Assembly: GCA_030536575.1 (NCBI GenBank) | Contig: JAUNPS010000002.1 | Span: forward strand, 1 to 64,000 | Length of the DNA stretch: 64,000 nucleotides | Reading direction: 5' to 3' | Origin: Eubacteriales bacterium | GTDB lineage: Bacteria > Bacillota > Clostridia > Lachnospirales > Lachnospiraceae | Part shown: positions 7,673 through 16,079 of the stretch, in pieces | Layout of the letters: each line of letters begins with the position of its first letter | Numbering within the stretch: the first letter of the stretch is position 1 | Made by a program: the position numbers and the translations under genes | The notes under the pieces: model-generated | The model's input: only the letters and a program-made list of their open reading frames with translations | Database searches by the model: none | What the model was told of the DNA's origin: nothing

Positions 7673-8347
7673 TTATTCTTTCACTACCAGACTTGCCAAA
7701 ATCGAACGCTTTTGGTTCTCAATATGTATGTTAATCGCCGCGCCCGCCTTTTCTTTATCATGCTTTTTCAACGCCCGCCGGATCGCGTCATGCTCCTCCA
7801 CAAGCGTCTTATGCGTGCGCTTATCTTTCAAATTCTCCATCCGGTAGCGGTACATCTGCTCGCGCAGATTATTCAGCATCTGGACAAGACGACGGTTATT
7901 CGTCGCACTGTAAATAATCTCATGAAAATTTATATCCGCCTGGGCGCAGGCCACCAGATCCGTGCCCTCCAGCGTCCTCTTAAATTCATTCGCCGCTTTT
8001 TTCAGCTCCTGAAGCTGATCCTCCGTAATGTGGTCGCAGGCATCCTTCACCGCCAGCTCCTCCAGCGCCGCCCGCACCTCCAACACATCCTCCAAATCCT
8101 GCTTCGTAATCTCCGCCACCACCGCGCCTCTGCGCGGAATCATCAAAACCAGCCCCTCCAGCTCCAGCTTCCGGATCGCCTCCCGCACCGGTGTCCGGCT
8201 GACCCCCAGGCGCTGTGCAAGCTGAATCTCCATCAGGCGCTCGCCGGGCTGCAGCTCCCCGCGCAGGATGGCCTGGCGAAGGGTATTGAATACCACGTCG
8301 CGCAGGGGTAAGTATTCATTCATTTCAATCTGGAAATCTTCTTTCAT
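7673..8347 (-). CDS. GntR-family transcriptional regulator with FCD ligand domain
   Basis: A 224-residue DNA-binding regulator. Residues about 12-75 form the winged helix-turn-helix, with the recognition segment QRLGVSRTPVREAI typical of GntR. Residues about 85-215 form an FCD domain, in which D/H residues in DINFHEII, EEHDAI and IHIENQ fit the family's metal site. FCD regulators usually bind small carboxylates or sugar acids. Its ATG follows the ispE stop codon directly (TAA-ATG), and the GGAGGG serving it lies inside the last ispE codons, so the two are co-translated. The regulated genes are not evident; a link to isoprenoid synthesis would be unusual. Confidence 0.9.
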   Translation of the reverse strand: MKEDFQIEMNEYLPLRDVVFNTLRQAILRGELQPGERLMEIQLAQRLGVSRTPVREAIRKLELEGLVLMIPRRGAVVAEITKQDLEDVLEVRAALEELAVKDACDHITEDQLQELKKAANEFKRTLEGTDLVACAQADINFHEIIYSATNNRRLVQMLNNLREQMYRYRMENLKDKRTHKTLVEEHDAIRRALKKHDKEKAGAAINIHIENQKRSILASLVVKE

Positions 8348-9220
8348 TTATATCCCTCCATTGAACATCCCGGTTATATAGACCTGCTTTGCCAGTTCGG
8401 ATCTTTTCAGGCGTTCGCTGGCCCTTTTTGCTTTTTCTTCCCGGTCGAACAGGCCGAAAACCGTGGGGCCGCTTCCGCTCATCATCGCGTTTAACGCGCC
8501 GCATTCCAGCATCTGGTCTTTGATTTCCTGGATGACAGGATAAGCCGGAATGGTGACGGTTTCCAAAACATTTCCCATCAAGGCGGCAATCTGTTTCAGA
8601 TCCCGGTTCTGGATCGCCGCAATCTGTCCGTCGATATCCGGGTGAACCATAAGCTCGTTCGCTTTCAGATTCGAGTAAACAAATTTCGTCGAAACATGGA
8701 TCCCCGGCTTCGCAATCAGAACGTGGCAATGGGGCATCGCCGGAAGGCGCGTCAGCTTTTCGCCGATCCCTTCGGCCAACGCGGTGCCGCGCATGATGCA
8801 GTAGGGAATATCCGCACCAATTTTAACGCCACGCTGCATCAGTTCTTCACTCGACAGTCCCAGATGGAACATCCGGTTTACGCCTACGAGAACCGCCGCG
8901 GCGTCGGAACTTCCGCCTGCCATCCCCGCCGCAACCGGGATGAATTTATGCAGGTCAATATGGATCCCTTTCTGAATATGAAATTCATCCATTAGAAGTT
9001 TCGCTGCCTTATAAACAAGATTATCTTCATTTTCAGGCAAATAATAGAGGTTCGTTTTCACACGGATACCGGGAGTGTCCATCATGAGGAGCTGAAGCTG
9101 GTCATACATGTGGATCGTCTGCATGATCATGCGGACTTCGTGGTAGCCGTCTTCGCGTTTTCTGACAACATCAAGGCCGAGGTTAATTTTGGCCATGGCT
9201 TTTAGTTTTAGTTTTCTCAT
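8348..9220 (-). CDS. ispE: 4-diphosphocytidyl-2-C-methyl-D-erythritol kinase
   Basis: IspE phosphorylates the 2-hydroxyl of CDP-ME with ATP in the methylerythritol phosphate route to isoprenoids. The protein is 290 residues, normal for the family, and has the GHMP-kinase ATP loop PVAAGMAGGSSDAAA and an early AKINLGLDVV motif. The C-terminal MMSGSGPTVFGLF glycine motif is present. The ATG at 9220 has GGAGAA upstream; an upstream in-frame start lacks one. It is first in a two-gene unit with the GntR regulator. Confidence 0.95.
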   Translation of the reverse strand: MRKLKLKAMAKINLGLDVVRKREDGYHEVRMIMQTIHMYDQLQLLMMDTPGIRVKTNLYYLPENEDNLVYKAAKLLMDEFHIQKGIHIDLHKFIPVAAGMAGGSSDAAAVLVGVNRMFHLGLSSEELMQRGVKIGADIPYCIMRGTALAEGIGEKLTRLPAMPHCHVLIAKPGIHVSTKFVYSNLKANELMVHPDIDGQIAAIQNRDLKQIAALMGNVLETVTIPAYPVIQEIKDQMLECGALNAMMSGSGPTVFGLFDREEKAKRASERLKRSELAKQVYITGMFNGGI

Positions 9221-9325
9221 AAGTTCTCCGATGCACTTTGTATACAATGATAGGGATATTGTATCATTTTTTGTACATAAAAGCAATCACATTTTGTGGA
9301 AAATACGTTTCTGTGCGCACTGACC

Positions 9326-9467
9326 GTTACTGTTCACTCGTACCTCGTTCCAGTAACAAATCGCAGGCTCATTTTAAGTTTTGCTTCGCAAAAGAGCCTG
9401 CTCACACCTGAATCACGTTCTTACGTACCTGAGCAGCTAAGTGCTCAGGTACTGTCTGAACAGTAAC
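9326..9467. other. Highly structured intergenic element (multi-hairpin, alternative pairings)
   Basis: The 396-base gap 9221-9616 holds no gene but a dense set of perfect inverted repeats. An outer 11-bp stem GTTACTGTTCA (9326-9336) pairs with 9457-9467. Inside are CAGGCTC (9364-9370) with 9394-9400, enclosing TTTTGC-TTC-GCAAAA (9379-9393), and an 11-bp stem GTACCTGAGCA (9425-9435) with 9442-9452. GTTACTG at 9326-9332 can alternatively pair with CAGTAAC at 9351-9357, giving mutually exclusive folds. It could be a structured RNA, a leader of the downstream ATPase gene, or a non-autonomous palindromic element. The remaining gap bases show nothing clear. Confidence 0.65.
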
Positions 9468-9616
9468 CACTGACCTATTACCAAGTTTCAAAAAATAAAA
9501 AATTTTATATTTTTGAAACTGGCCTCTTGCATATACGATTGGAAGACCGTATAATAAGCAGAGCAGAGCAGTTTCAAAACTTCAAAAAAATTCAACTTTT
9601 GAAAGTGAGCAGCTAT

Positions 9617-10813
9617 ATGAAAATAATTACGCGAACCACATATTTGGATAGAATCATCGAACTAAACGGTACACCAGACATTAAAATCATTACTGGTATC
9701 CGCCGTTCCGGAAAATCAAAACTGATGCAGGCATATATGGAATATCTGAACAGTCATTTTGAAAATATTAATATGATCTTCATTGACTTTATGGATTTGG
9801 CATATGAAGAAATCAAGGAATATCATATGCTGCACTCCTATGTAGAGGAACATTACCAGGCAGGAAAAACGAACTACCTTTTCGTGGACGAAGTCCAAAT
9901 GTGCCCCAAATTCGAGCTGGCAATCAACAGCCTTTATTCCAAGGGAAAATACGACATTTACGTGACCGGCTCCAATGCCTTCTTGCTAAGTGCGGATCTG
10001 GCGACACTCTTTACTGGACGATATATTGAGATTCATGTATTCCCTTTCAGTTTTCAGGAATACTGTCAATACTATGATGAAGTCAGCGATAAAGAGAAAC
10101 TCTTTGAGGACTATTCTATGAAAGGCGGCCTGGCTGGCTCTTACGCTTACAGAACCGAAAAAGACAGAATGAATTATATCAAAGAGGTTTATGAAACCAT
10201 TGTAACAAGAGATCTGGTGCAAAAATACTCTCTGCCGGATACTTTCGTATTGCAGCGCCTAAGCGAATTCCTGATGGACAATATCAGCAATCTGACCTCT
10301 CCAAATAAGGTCAGCCAACTGTTGACCGCAAACGATACCCCGACCAATCATGTGACCATTGGCCGGTATATCAAATATCTTTGTAACGCTTTTGTATTCT
10401 ATGATATTAAGCGTTACGATATTCGGGGGAAGAAATATCTCGAAAATTCTGAAAAATTCTATCTCTGTGACAGCGGTATTCGATATGCAATTCTCGGAAA
10501 CAGAAATATGGATTATGGCAGAGTCTATGAGAATATGGTCTGTATTGAACTCCTTCGCCGTGGTTACGATGTTTATGTCGGAAAGCTATATCAGAAAGAA
10601 ATCGACTTCGTAGCACAAAGAGGAAGCGAAAAAATCTACATTCAGGTAAGCGACAATATTTCCGGGCAGGAGACTTTTGAAAGGGAATATTCCCCATTGC
10701 TCCAGATTCGGGACGCTTATCCAAAAATGATCATTGCCAGAACAAAGCATCCGAAATATAGTTATGAAGGGATTGAAATCCACGATATAGCGGACTGGCT
10801 GTTACACGAATAA
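9617..10813 (+). CDS. AAA-type ATPase with DUF4143 C-terminal domain
   Basis: A 398-residue cytoplasmic protein. It has a Walker A loop G-I-R-R-S-G-K-S at residues 27-34 and a Walker B LFVDE ending at residue 92. A C-terminal DUF4143-type domain contains a nuclease-like IDFVAQRG segment around residue 335 (D/E-x-D-F-V pattern). These proteins are very common in gut anaerobes, often as lone genes, and their biological role is unknown. The ATG at 9617 aligns with the family start, but the ribosome-binding site is weak (GTGAG). It is AT-richer than its neighbours and lies next to the multi-hairpin element, both compatible with a mobile history. Confidence 0.85.
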   Translation: MKIITRTTYLDRIIELNGTPDIKIITGIRRSGKSKLMQAYMEYLNSHFENINMIFIDFMDLAYEEIKEYHMLHSYVEEHYQAGKTNYLFVDEVQMCPKFELAINSLYSKGKYDIYVTGSNAFLLSADLATLFTGRYIEIHVFPFSFQEYCQYYDEVSDKEKLFEDYSMKGGLAGSYAYRTEKDRMNYIKEVYETIVTRDLVQKYSLPDTFVLQRLSEFLMDNISNLTSPNKVSQLLTANDTPTNHVTIGRYIKYLCNAFVFYDIKRYDIRGKKYLENSEKFYLCDSGIRYAILGNRNMDYGRVYENMVCIELLRRGYDVYVGKLYQKEIDFVAQRGSEKIYIQVSDNISGQETFEREYSPLLQIRDAYPKMIIARTKHPKYSYEGIEIHDIADWLLHE

Positions 10814-10915
10814 TGGCACCTATCTTCATCGTTTCCGCCTGAATGATGGAAATGTACAGAACTCATCTGCCATGAGGAACTGGCGCTTCCGAAACTCCCG
10901 ACGGAAATAAACAAA

Positions 10916-10951
10916 TGCCGGTTTGGTCAGAAATCACAGGCCAAACCGACA
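10916..10951 (-). terminator. Terminator hairpin downstream of the sipL-like gene
   Basis: TGCCGGTTTGG (10916-10926) pairs with CCAAACCGACA (10941-10951). On the minus strand the stem is followed by a T-rich run, placing it as the 3' end of the sipL-like transcript. Confidence 0.6.
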
Positions 10952-10979
10952 TTTTCCAGCAAACGCTCAGAACCTTTCC

Positions 10980-12548
10980 TTAATTCTTCACCGCCACACT
11001 CTTCACTAAAAGAATCCGCGTCCCCGGCGGCACCTCCCCATTCTCCAAATGATTCATCGACCGAATCCGCTCTTCCGTCGTATGCCACTCCTTCGCAATA
11101 TCCCAGAGGCAATCTCCAGGCTGGACAATGTATCCGCTAATCGAAGGCATCTCCTGAATCTTCTTCAAATCCAGCTCTTTTTCCTGAACTTCCGCAATGC
11201 ACGCCTCCTTGTGACGTTCCACAACGAGCGCATTCAGGTCAATACTGGTTTTTACCTCAATCTCTTCGCTGTCAATCATCGTCGTCGCAAGCTGTTCCGC
11301 CGCAGCCCGAAGCGTATACCTGCAATGTTCATTAATCCCTTCCACTTCCAAAACATGCTGGAACGGAACCGCCCCATGCATCAGCGCAAACGGCATCGCA
11401 TCATCCGACGTCACATAAAGAATCGTAACAAATACCGCCCCTTCAATTTTCAGCCCATCCGGCACAATCTGAACATCGTCCAGCTTCACCTCCCCATGGC
11501 TGTGGCAGATCTGAAGCATCCTGGGCTTTTTCGGCTCCAGCTTCAGCCGTTCGCCTGCGCGGCATTTCGAAAAATTCCGCATAACCAGGCTTTCATACGT
11601 CTCTTCCTTCCGCACCGGAATCAATTCCCTGTCAGGCGCATACACATCCTCCAGAATCTCAACCGTTTCTTCCTGATAAAGCCGGATATCCAGATCCAGC
11701 ACTGCATCCAGCGCCACAAGCCTTGGCTCCCCGTCATAATCCGGCTTCACCTCCAGGCTCACGGAAGAAAGCGTCATTTCCACATCCGGCACATTGCTCG
11801 GACTGCTCCCGGCCACCGCAATTGTCTGCTGAAATGGAATCGACGTCTCAATCCATTGCCTGGTAGCCTTCTCATCATCCGCCGCATAAAGAATAAACGC
11901 AAATAATTCTCCCCGGACATCCAGTTCCCCGTCCAGAACCCGCACATCATTGCCCCGAAGCTGAATGCTCTCCCAGAGAATTTCCCCGATATTGGGCTTA
12001 TTCGAGGCGAGGGCAATTTCCTCCTTCACCCGCAGAATATCCCTGGTCTGCACATTCAGGGACAGCGGGCGGATTTCCCTCGTTTTCGTACTCAGATTTT
12101 CCGCACCATGCAGCTCCACCGCGGCCTGCGCGTCATATAGGTCGCAGACGGACGCCTGGAAGGAAACCAGTGCCTGAATGCTCAATTTTCTGGAATTAAT
12201 CAGGTGGACGTTCAGGTCTTCCATCTCTTTTTTGATATCAATGTTGTCCCCGGCCTGCGCATTTTCCAGATTCATCCGTTCGTCGAAGGGAATCCTTGTC
12301 TCCAACCGGTGAAGGGTATGGGCGTCGCCCTCCGCAACGTAGAGGATATGTACCTCCAAAACCCCGGTAATCTGTAATTGCCCCTGGGACGCCTTTGCCT
12401 CCTCGATGCGGATGATCTCTTTATTCTGGATAATGCTCCCCGCATCCGGCCTGCTGTCCGGTACATTCAAATCTTCTTCCAGCGTAATCTGCGTGACGGC
12501 CCTTGCCTTCTGCCAGGTCATCCGGATATTTTTCTTCAATAATTCCAC
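10980..12548 (-). CDS. sipL: SipL-like spore coat morphogenesis protein (DUF3794 with C-terminal LysM)
   Basis: In Clostridioides, SipL binds SpoIVA and directs coat assembly around the forespore; the homologous architecture is seen here. The protein is 522 residues, matching SipL length. It has repeated DUF3794 modules, including DLNVPDSRPDAGSII near residue 25 and further copies in the middle, and a LysM domain at about residues 471-516 (YIVQPGDCLWDIA). Translation starts at GTG 12548, which has GGGAGG 7 bases upstream. Expression by sigma-E in the mother cell is expected from the family. A peptidoglycan-binding role for the LysM is known for the domain but not shown for SipL. Confidence 0.88.
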   Translation of the reverse strand: MELLKKNIRMTWQKARAVTQITLEEDLNVPDSRPDAGSIIQNKEIIRIEEAKASQGQLQITGVLEVHILYVAEGDAHTLHRLETRIPFDERMNLENAQAGDNIDIKKEMEDLNVHLINSRKLSIQALVSFQASVCDLYDAQAAVELHGAENLSTKTREIRPLSLNVQTRDILRVKEEIALASNKPNIGEILWESIQLRGNDVRVLDGELDVRGELFAFILYAADDEKATRQWIETSIPFQQTIAVAGSSPSNVPDVEMTLSSVSLEVKPDYDGEPRLVALDAVLDLDIRLYQEETVEILEDVYAPDRELIPVRKEETYESLVMRNFSKCRAGERLKLEPKKPRMLQICHSHGEVKLDDVQIVPDGLKIEGAVFVTILYVTSDDAMPFALMHGAVPFQHVLEVEGINEHCRYTLRAAAEQLATTMIDSEEIEVKTSIDLNALVVERHKEACIAEVQEKELDLKKIQEMPSISGYIVQPGDCLWDIAKEWHTTEERIRSMNHLENGEVPPGTRILLVKSVAVKN

Positions 12549-12617
12549 GCGAAAACCTCCCTGCCAAACATGACGTGCCTCTCCTTATTCTATGCATAAG
12601 GCCGCCGTCCTATGTCT

Positions 12618-13025
12618 TCAGTCGAACAGCACCGGGGTGTCCCGGTATTCCAGCTTGATGACCAGATAGGGATTCGACGGTTCTTTTGCAATGGTTTCCT
12701 CAGTCTGGGGGCCCAACAGGCTGAAATCCACATGAATGCCATCTTCCGCCAGCACGCAGGAATTGACCGCAATGCTGTAGCCTCCGGTGTCCTGCTGCCC
12801 GTACCCACGGACAATGTACAGATAATCCTCGATTTTGTAGCTCATTTGGATTTCGTTCTGCTTATGGCTTTCGATCACTTCCAGCAGTTGGGCGGGGATT
12901 TCCTCCTGGGTCAGGACGGTGAATTCCAGGGGATCGCCCTGCACTTCGCTCTCCTGGGGATTACAGCCGGTCAGAAGAAAAACAGAAAGCACGATACATA
13001 GAAGAAGTGGGATCAGACGTTTCAA
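12618..13025 (-). CDS. Small lipoprotein with PrcB-like C-terminal domain
   Basis: A 135-residue exported lipoprotein. The lipobox LTGC places the lipidated cysteine at residue 21. Residues about 75-130 (GGYSIAVNS ... NPYLVIKL) fit the PrcB C-terminal domain, first described in a subunit of a Treponema protease complex and common in Clostridia lipoproteins of unknown role. It starts at TTG 13025 with a modest AGGTG site. It lies 31 bp after pabC and before sipL on the same strand, so it may be the last gene of the pab transcript. No protease gene is adjacent. Confidence 0.75.
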   Translation of the reverse strand: MKRLIPLLLCIVLSVFLLTGCNPQESEVQGDPLEFTVLTQEEIPAQLLEVIESHKQNEIQMSYKIEDYLYIVRGYGQQDTGGYSIAVNSCVLAEDGIHVDFSLLGPQTEETIAKEPSNPYLVIKLEYRDTPVLFD

Positions 13026-13056
13026 GCGTTACACCTGCATTGTCTTTTGGTTCATT

Positions 13057-13806
13057 CTATGGGTCGTGCTTCTCAAATATTCTGCAATATTCCTGATAAT
13101 GCTGCCGAATCTGTTCCGTCTTCTCCCGACGCGAGAATAGGTGGCCGTCCAGACTTTTCACCGGCATGATTCCCATCAGGGAATTGGTCAGAAAACATTC
13201 GTCGTATTCAGCGGCCTGCTCCGGATAAAGGACGGTTTCCCTGGCGTTTTCCTGCTCCAGCAGGTAGCGGCGGATGATTCCCGGAAGGAGTCCGCAGGAG
13301 ACGGACGGTGTGAAGAGTTTTCCGTTTTTTATGAAAAAGATGTTGGATACGGTTCCCTCTGTGATTTCGCCGCGGGTGTTCCGAAATATCCGCTCGTCCA
13401 GGCCTTGGGCGGCGCTGGCACGTTTTTCCAGGATGCAGTCGCCGTAGTTGGCTGTTTTGTGTCTGACTAACGGCGAGGTTTCATTTCTGCGCACCTGGCT
13501 GTAATCGACGGTGAAGCCTTTCTGATATTGCGCTTCTTCATAGTGATTTTCCCGTGGTAAGAACAGAAGGTTTTCGGCGGACAGCATGATTTTCAGCGCT
13601 CCGTGTTGGAAAAGGTTTTGAGGCGCGGACGCCAGCCAGGAAAATACCATGTCTTTCGTGACTTCCCGGCAGATTCCAAGGGCCTTTGCGGAGGCGTTCA
13701 TCCGTTCTAGGTGCTCCTTCAGGAAAAGGGGGTGTCCGTGTTTCATTCCGATTGTTTCGAATACGCTCAGGCCGAAGAAATAGCCGTCGTCTGCGTGGAT
13801 TTGCAT
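13057..13806 (-). CDS. pabC: Aminodeoxychorismate lyase (class IV PLP aminotransferase family)
   Basis: PabC converts 4-amino-4-deoxychorismate to p-aminobenzoate and pyruvate, the last step feeding folate synthesis. The protein is 249 residues and belongs to the branched-chain aminotransferase/lyase fold. It has the PLP lysine in RHKTANYG around residue 125 and the phosphate-binding EITEGTVSNIF segment. The clustered pabA and pabB upstream make the lyase call much more likely than D-amino-acid transaminase. The ATG at 13806 has AAAGGA upstream and lies 21 bp after the HAD gene. Confidence 0.85.
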   Translation of the reverse strand: MQIHADDGYFFGLSVFETIGMKHGHPLFLKEHLERMNASAKALGICREVTKDMVFSWLASAPQNLFQHGALKIMLSAENLLFLPRENHYEEAQYQKGFTVDYSQVRRNETSPLVRHKTANYGDCILEKRASAAQGLDERIFRNTRGEITEGTVSNIFFIKNGKLFTPSVSCGLLPGIIRRYLLEQENARETVLYPEQAAEYDECFLTNSLMGIMPVKSLDGHLFSRREKTEQIRQHYQEYCRIFEKHDP

Positions 13807-13827
13807 TGTGTGATCCTTTCTTTTCTG

Positions 13828-14484
13828 TCAGGCGTTCGGGTTTCGCAGGATTTCGGCCATTTCTTCCACAGTTTCCGCAATGAAATCCGCCCCTGCCTGT
13901 GCCAGTTCCTCCCGGCTTCCATAACCAAATAATACGCCAACCGATTTCAGGCCGCATTCCTTTGCGCCCAAAATATCATGCTCCCGGTCGCCTACCATAA
14001 TTGTTTCCGCCAAATCCGTAATGCCATTCTTTTCCATTGCATACACGATCACATCCGCCTTCCGGACTCTCGTCTCTTCCATATCCGCGCCGCAAATGTC
14101 CGTGAAGTACGGACTCAGGCCAAATTTCTCCATAATCTTTTTCGCATAGATTTCCGGTTTTGAAGTAGCGGTAATCAAAACTTTTCCAGCGTCTTTCAGA
14201 CGGGCAAGTGCTTCAGGAATACCAGGGATCACAGCATTTTCAAACATCCCGCTCTTTTCGAAATATTCCCGGTATTTCCAGATGGCTTCCTCGGCCTGCT
14301 CAGGCGGAAATCCGTAATATTTCATAAAGGAATCCTTGAGCGGCGGGCCAATGAATGGGGTCAGCGTATTCCTGTCCTCCACATGGATGCCGTAAAATTC
14401 CAGGGCATAGGCCACCGAATTTGTAATGCCTTCCATAGGGTCTGTCAGGGTTCCGTCCAGGTCAAACAGCAGGTATTTTTTCAT
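13828..14484 (-). CDS. HAD-superfamily phosphatase (phosphoglycolate-phosphatase-like) in the pab operon
   Basis: A 218-residue HAD hydrolase. Motif I is FDLDGTLTD with the nucleophile Asp at residue 8 and acid/base Asp at 10. Motif II/III residues lie in TATSKPE, and motif IV is MVGDREHD. A helical cap of the Gph/PpaX type sits between motifs I and II. It starts by an ATGA overlap with pabB and is followed within 21 bp by pabC, so it is firmly embedded in the p-aminobenzoate operon. Known pab enzymes need no phosphatase. It could dephosphorylate a folate-pathway intermediate, such as dihydroneopterin phosphate, or be a metabolite-repair enzyme. That link is inference from position only. Confidence 0.88.
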   Translation of the reverse strand: MKKYLLFDLDGTLTDPMEGITNSVAYALEFYGIHVEDRNTLTPFIGPPLKDSFMKYYGFPPEQAEEAIWKYREYFEKSGMFENAVIPGIPEALARLKDAGKVLITATSKPEIYAKKIMEKFGLSPYFTDICGADMEETRVRKADVIVYAMEKNGITDLAETIMVGDREHDILGAKECGLKSVGVLFGYGSREELAQAGADFIAETVEEMAEILRNPNA

Positions 14485-16079
14485 GGTTTTAGAGCCTCCA
14501 ATAATGCTTTTGCTTTCTGCAATGTTTCTTCGTATTCAAATTCCAGTTCAGATTCGCAGGTGATGCCACCGCCTACACCCAGATAATAGACACCGTCTTT
14601 GTAAAGAGCCGTGCGGATGACAATGTTAAAATCGCAGCAGCCATCCAGGGTCAGATAGCCAATCGAACCCGTATATAAATTTCGCTGGCTGTGTTCCAGT
14701 TCGTCAATGATTTCCATGGCCCGCAGCTTTGGCGCACCGGTGATGGAGCCGCCTGGAAAAGCTGCTTCAAGCAGATCCATGACGGTCATTTCTGGTGCAA
14801 GGTCGCCTTCTACGTTGGATACCAGGTGGAAAACCGTTGCGTATTCTTCGACAGTAAAGAGTTCGGTTACTTTTACGCTGCCTGGGAGGCATACGCGGTT
14901 CAGGTCGTTGCGCTCCAGATCGACAATCATCAAAAGTTCGCTTTTATCCTTTTCAGAGGATTCCAGTTCCTGGCGCAAGGCGCGGTCTTCGGCTGGGGTA
15001 GCGCCGCGTTTGCGGGTGCCTTTGATGGGGCGGGTGCAGACGTGACCGTTTTGCATGCGGAGGAAGCGCTCCGGGGAGGCGCTGACAATTTGGAAATCGT
15101 CGTAGTTAAGATAGCCGCCGAAAGGGGAGGGATTTTTCCCGCGCAGATACTCAAATACTTCCCAAGGTTCTTTCGGGCTGGTGATTTGGAGATGTTGGGT
15201 CATATTTGCAATGTAGATATCGCCCTCGATGATGTATTGAATCATGTCCTGGACGGCCTGCTTATACGCCTCTTTTTCGAAATTCGCCGCGATGCGGAAA
15301 TCCGGTGATTTTGATAATTCCGCGCACGCCGCGGAAATCCGTGCCGTTCCACAATCCCCCTGCGATTCGCTCGCCAATTCCATGCCTCCTTCATCCATCT
15401 GGCCTGTTCCGCAATCTCCCTGCGGTTCACGCGCCAGCTCCACACCGCCCACGGCCTTCTGGCCCATTCTGCAGACTCCCTGCGTTTCACCCGCCAGTCC
15501 CGCTCCGCTCGCGGCCTTCTCGCCCATTCCACAATCTCCCTGCAATTCGCTCGCCAGTCCCACACCGCCCACACTCTCGCTCGTCTGCGCATCCCTGCAA
15601 ATCTTTTCCAGTTCTTCCAGCGCCTTCTCGGCCGGTTTTAAATTTCCATTCGCGATCAAATACAGTTTCCCATCCGCACCATCCTGAATAATAAAATCAT
15701 CATAAAAATTCAAAATACAATCCGGAATGCACACTTCCGCGCTGTGGCGCGTCTGCACGCCCTCCTTTTTCCTCCCATAATCGTAGGAAAAATAACCGAT
15801 TGCCCCGGACACGATCGGCAGCCCGGTCTCATTTTTATCCCCATGCTCCTTAAGATACCGCCGAACAAAATTCTCAAACGTCTCTTCCTGCCGCACCCCA
15901 TTGACCGTAAACTCCTCGCCCTTCACCAATTTCAGATACGAATGCAGGCCAATCACGGAATACCGCCCAAGTCCATTCTGCAAAGAAGAATCCAGAAAAA
16001 CCGCATCCTCCTCCCGATAAACCTTCCGGAAAATTTCCGAAATCGGCGAGCGCCCCTCAAGCTCTCTTATAAGACGCAT
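14481..16079 (-). CDS. pabB: Aminodeoxychorismate synthase component I with an 80-residue repeat insertion
   Basis: PabB aminates chorismate, with ammonia from PabA, to 4-amino-4-deoxychorismate. The motif PIKGTRKRG carries the lysine that distinguishes PabB from anthranilate synthase (PIAGT). The C-terminal chorismate-binding signatures FPGGSITGAPK and GVGGGITC are intact. The protein is 532 residues, about 80 longer than usual. The excess is a block between the N-terminal domain and the catalytic domain made of four 20-residue repeats rich in Gly, Ala, Gln and Cys, encoded by a 60-bp tandem repeat. The catalytic core appears intact, so activity is likely. It overlaps pabA by 23 bp. Confidence 0.92.
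   Translation of the reverse strand: MRLIRELEGRSPISEIFRKVYREEDAVFLDSSLQNGLGRYSVIGLHSYLKLVKGEEFTVNGVRQEETFENFVRRYLKEHGDKNETGLPIVSGAIGYFSYDYGRKKEGVQTRHSAEVCIPDCILNFYDDFIIQDGADGKLYLIANGNLKPAEKALEELEKICRDAQTSESVGGVGLASELQGDCGMGEKAASGAGLAGETQGVCRMGQKAVGGVELAREPQGDCGTGQMDEGGMELASESQGDCGTARISAACAELSKSPDFRIAANFEKEAYKQAVQDMIQYIIEGDIYIANMTQHLQITSPKEPWEVFEYLRGKNPSPFGGYLNYDDFQIVSASPERFLRMQNGHVCTRPIKGTRKRGATPAEDRALRQELESSEKDKSELLMIVDLERNDLNRVCLPGSVKVTELFTVEEYATVFHLVSNVEGDLAPEMTVMDLLEAAFPGGSITGAPKLRAMEIIDELEHSQRNLYTGSIGYLTLDGCCDFNIVIRTALYKDGVYYLGVGGGITCESELEFEYEETLQKAKALLEALKP
15342..15581. repeat. 60-bp tandem repeat, four imperfect copies, in-frame in pabB
   Basis: Copies start at 15342, 15402, 15462 and 15522 and share TCCCTGC and the GCTCGCCAG/GCGCCAG core. 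Each encodes a 20-residue unit of the type GGVELAREPQGDCG plus a variable six residues. The length is a multiple of three, so expansion preserves the PabB frame. Confidence 0.85.
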
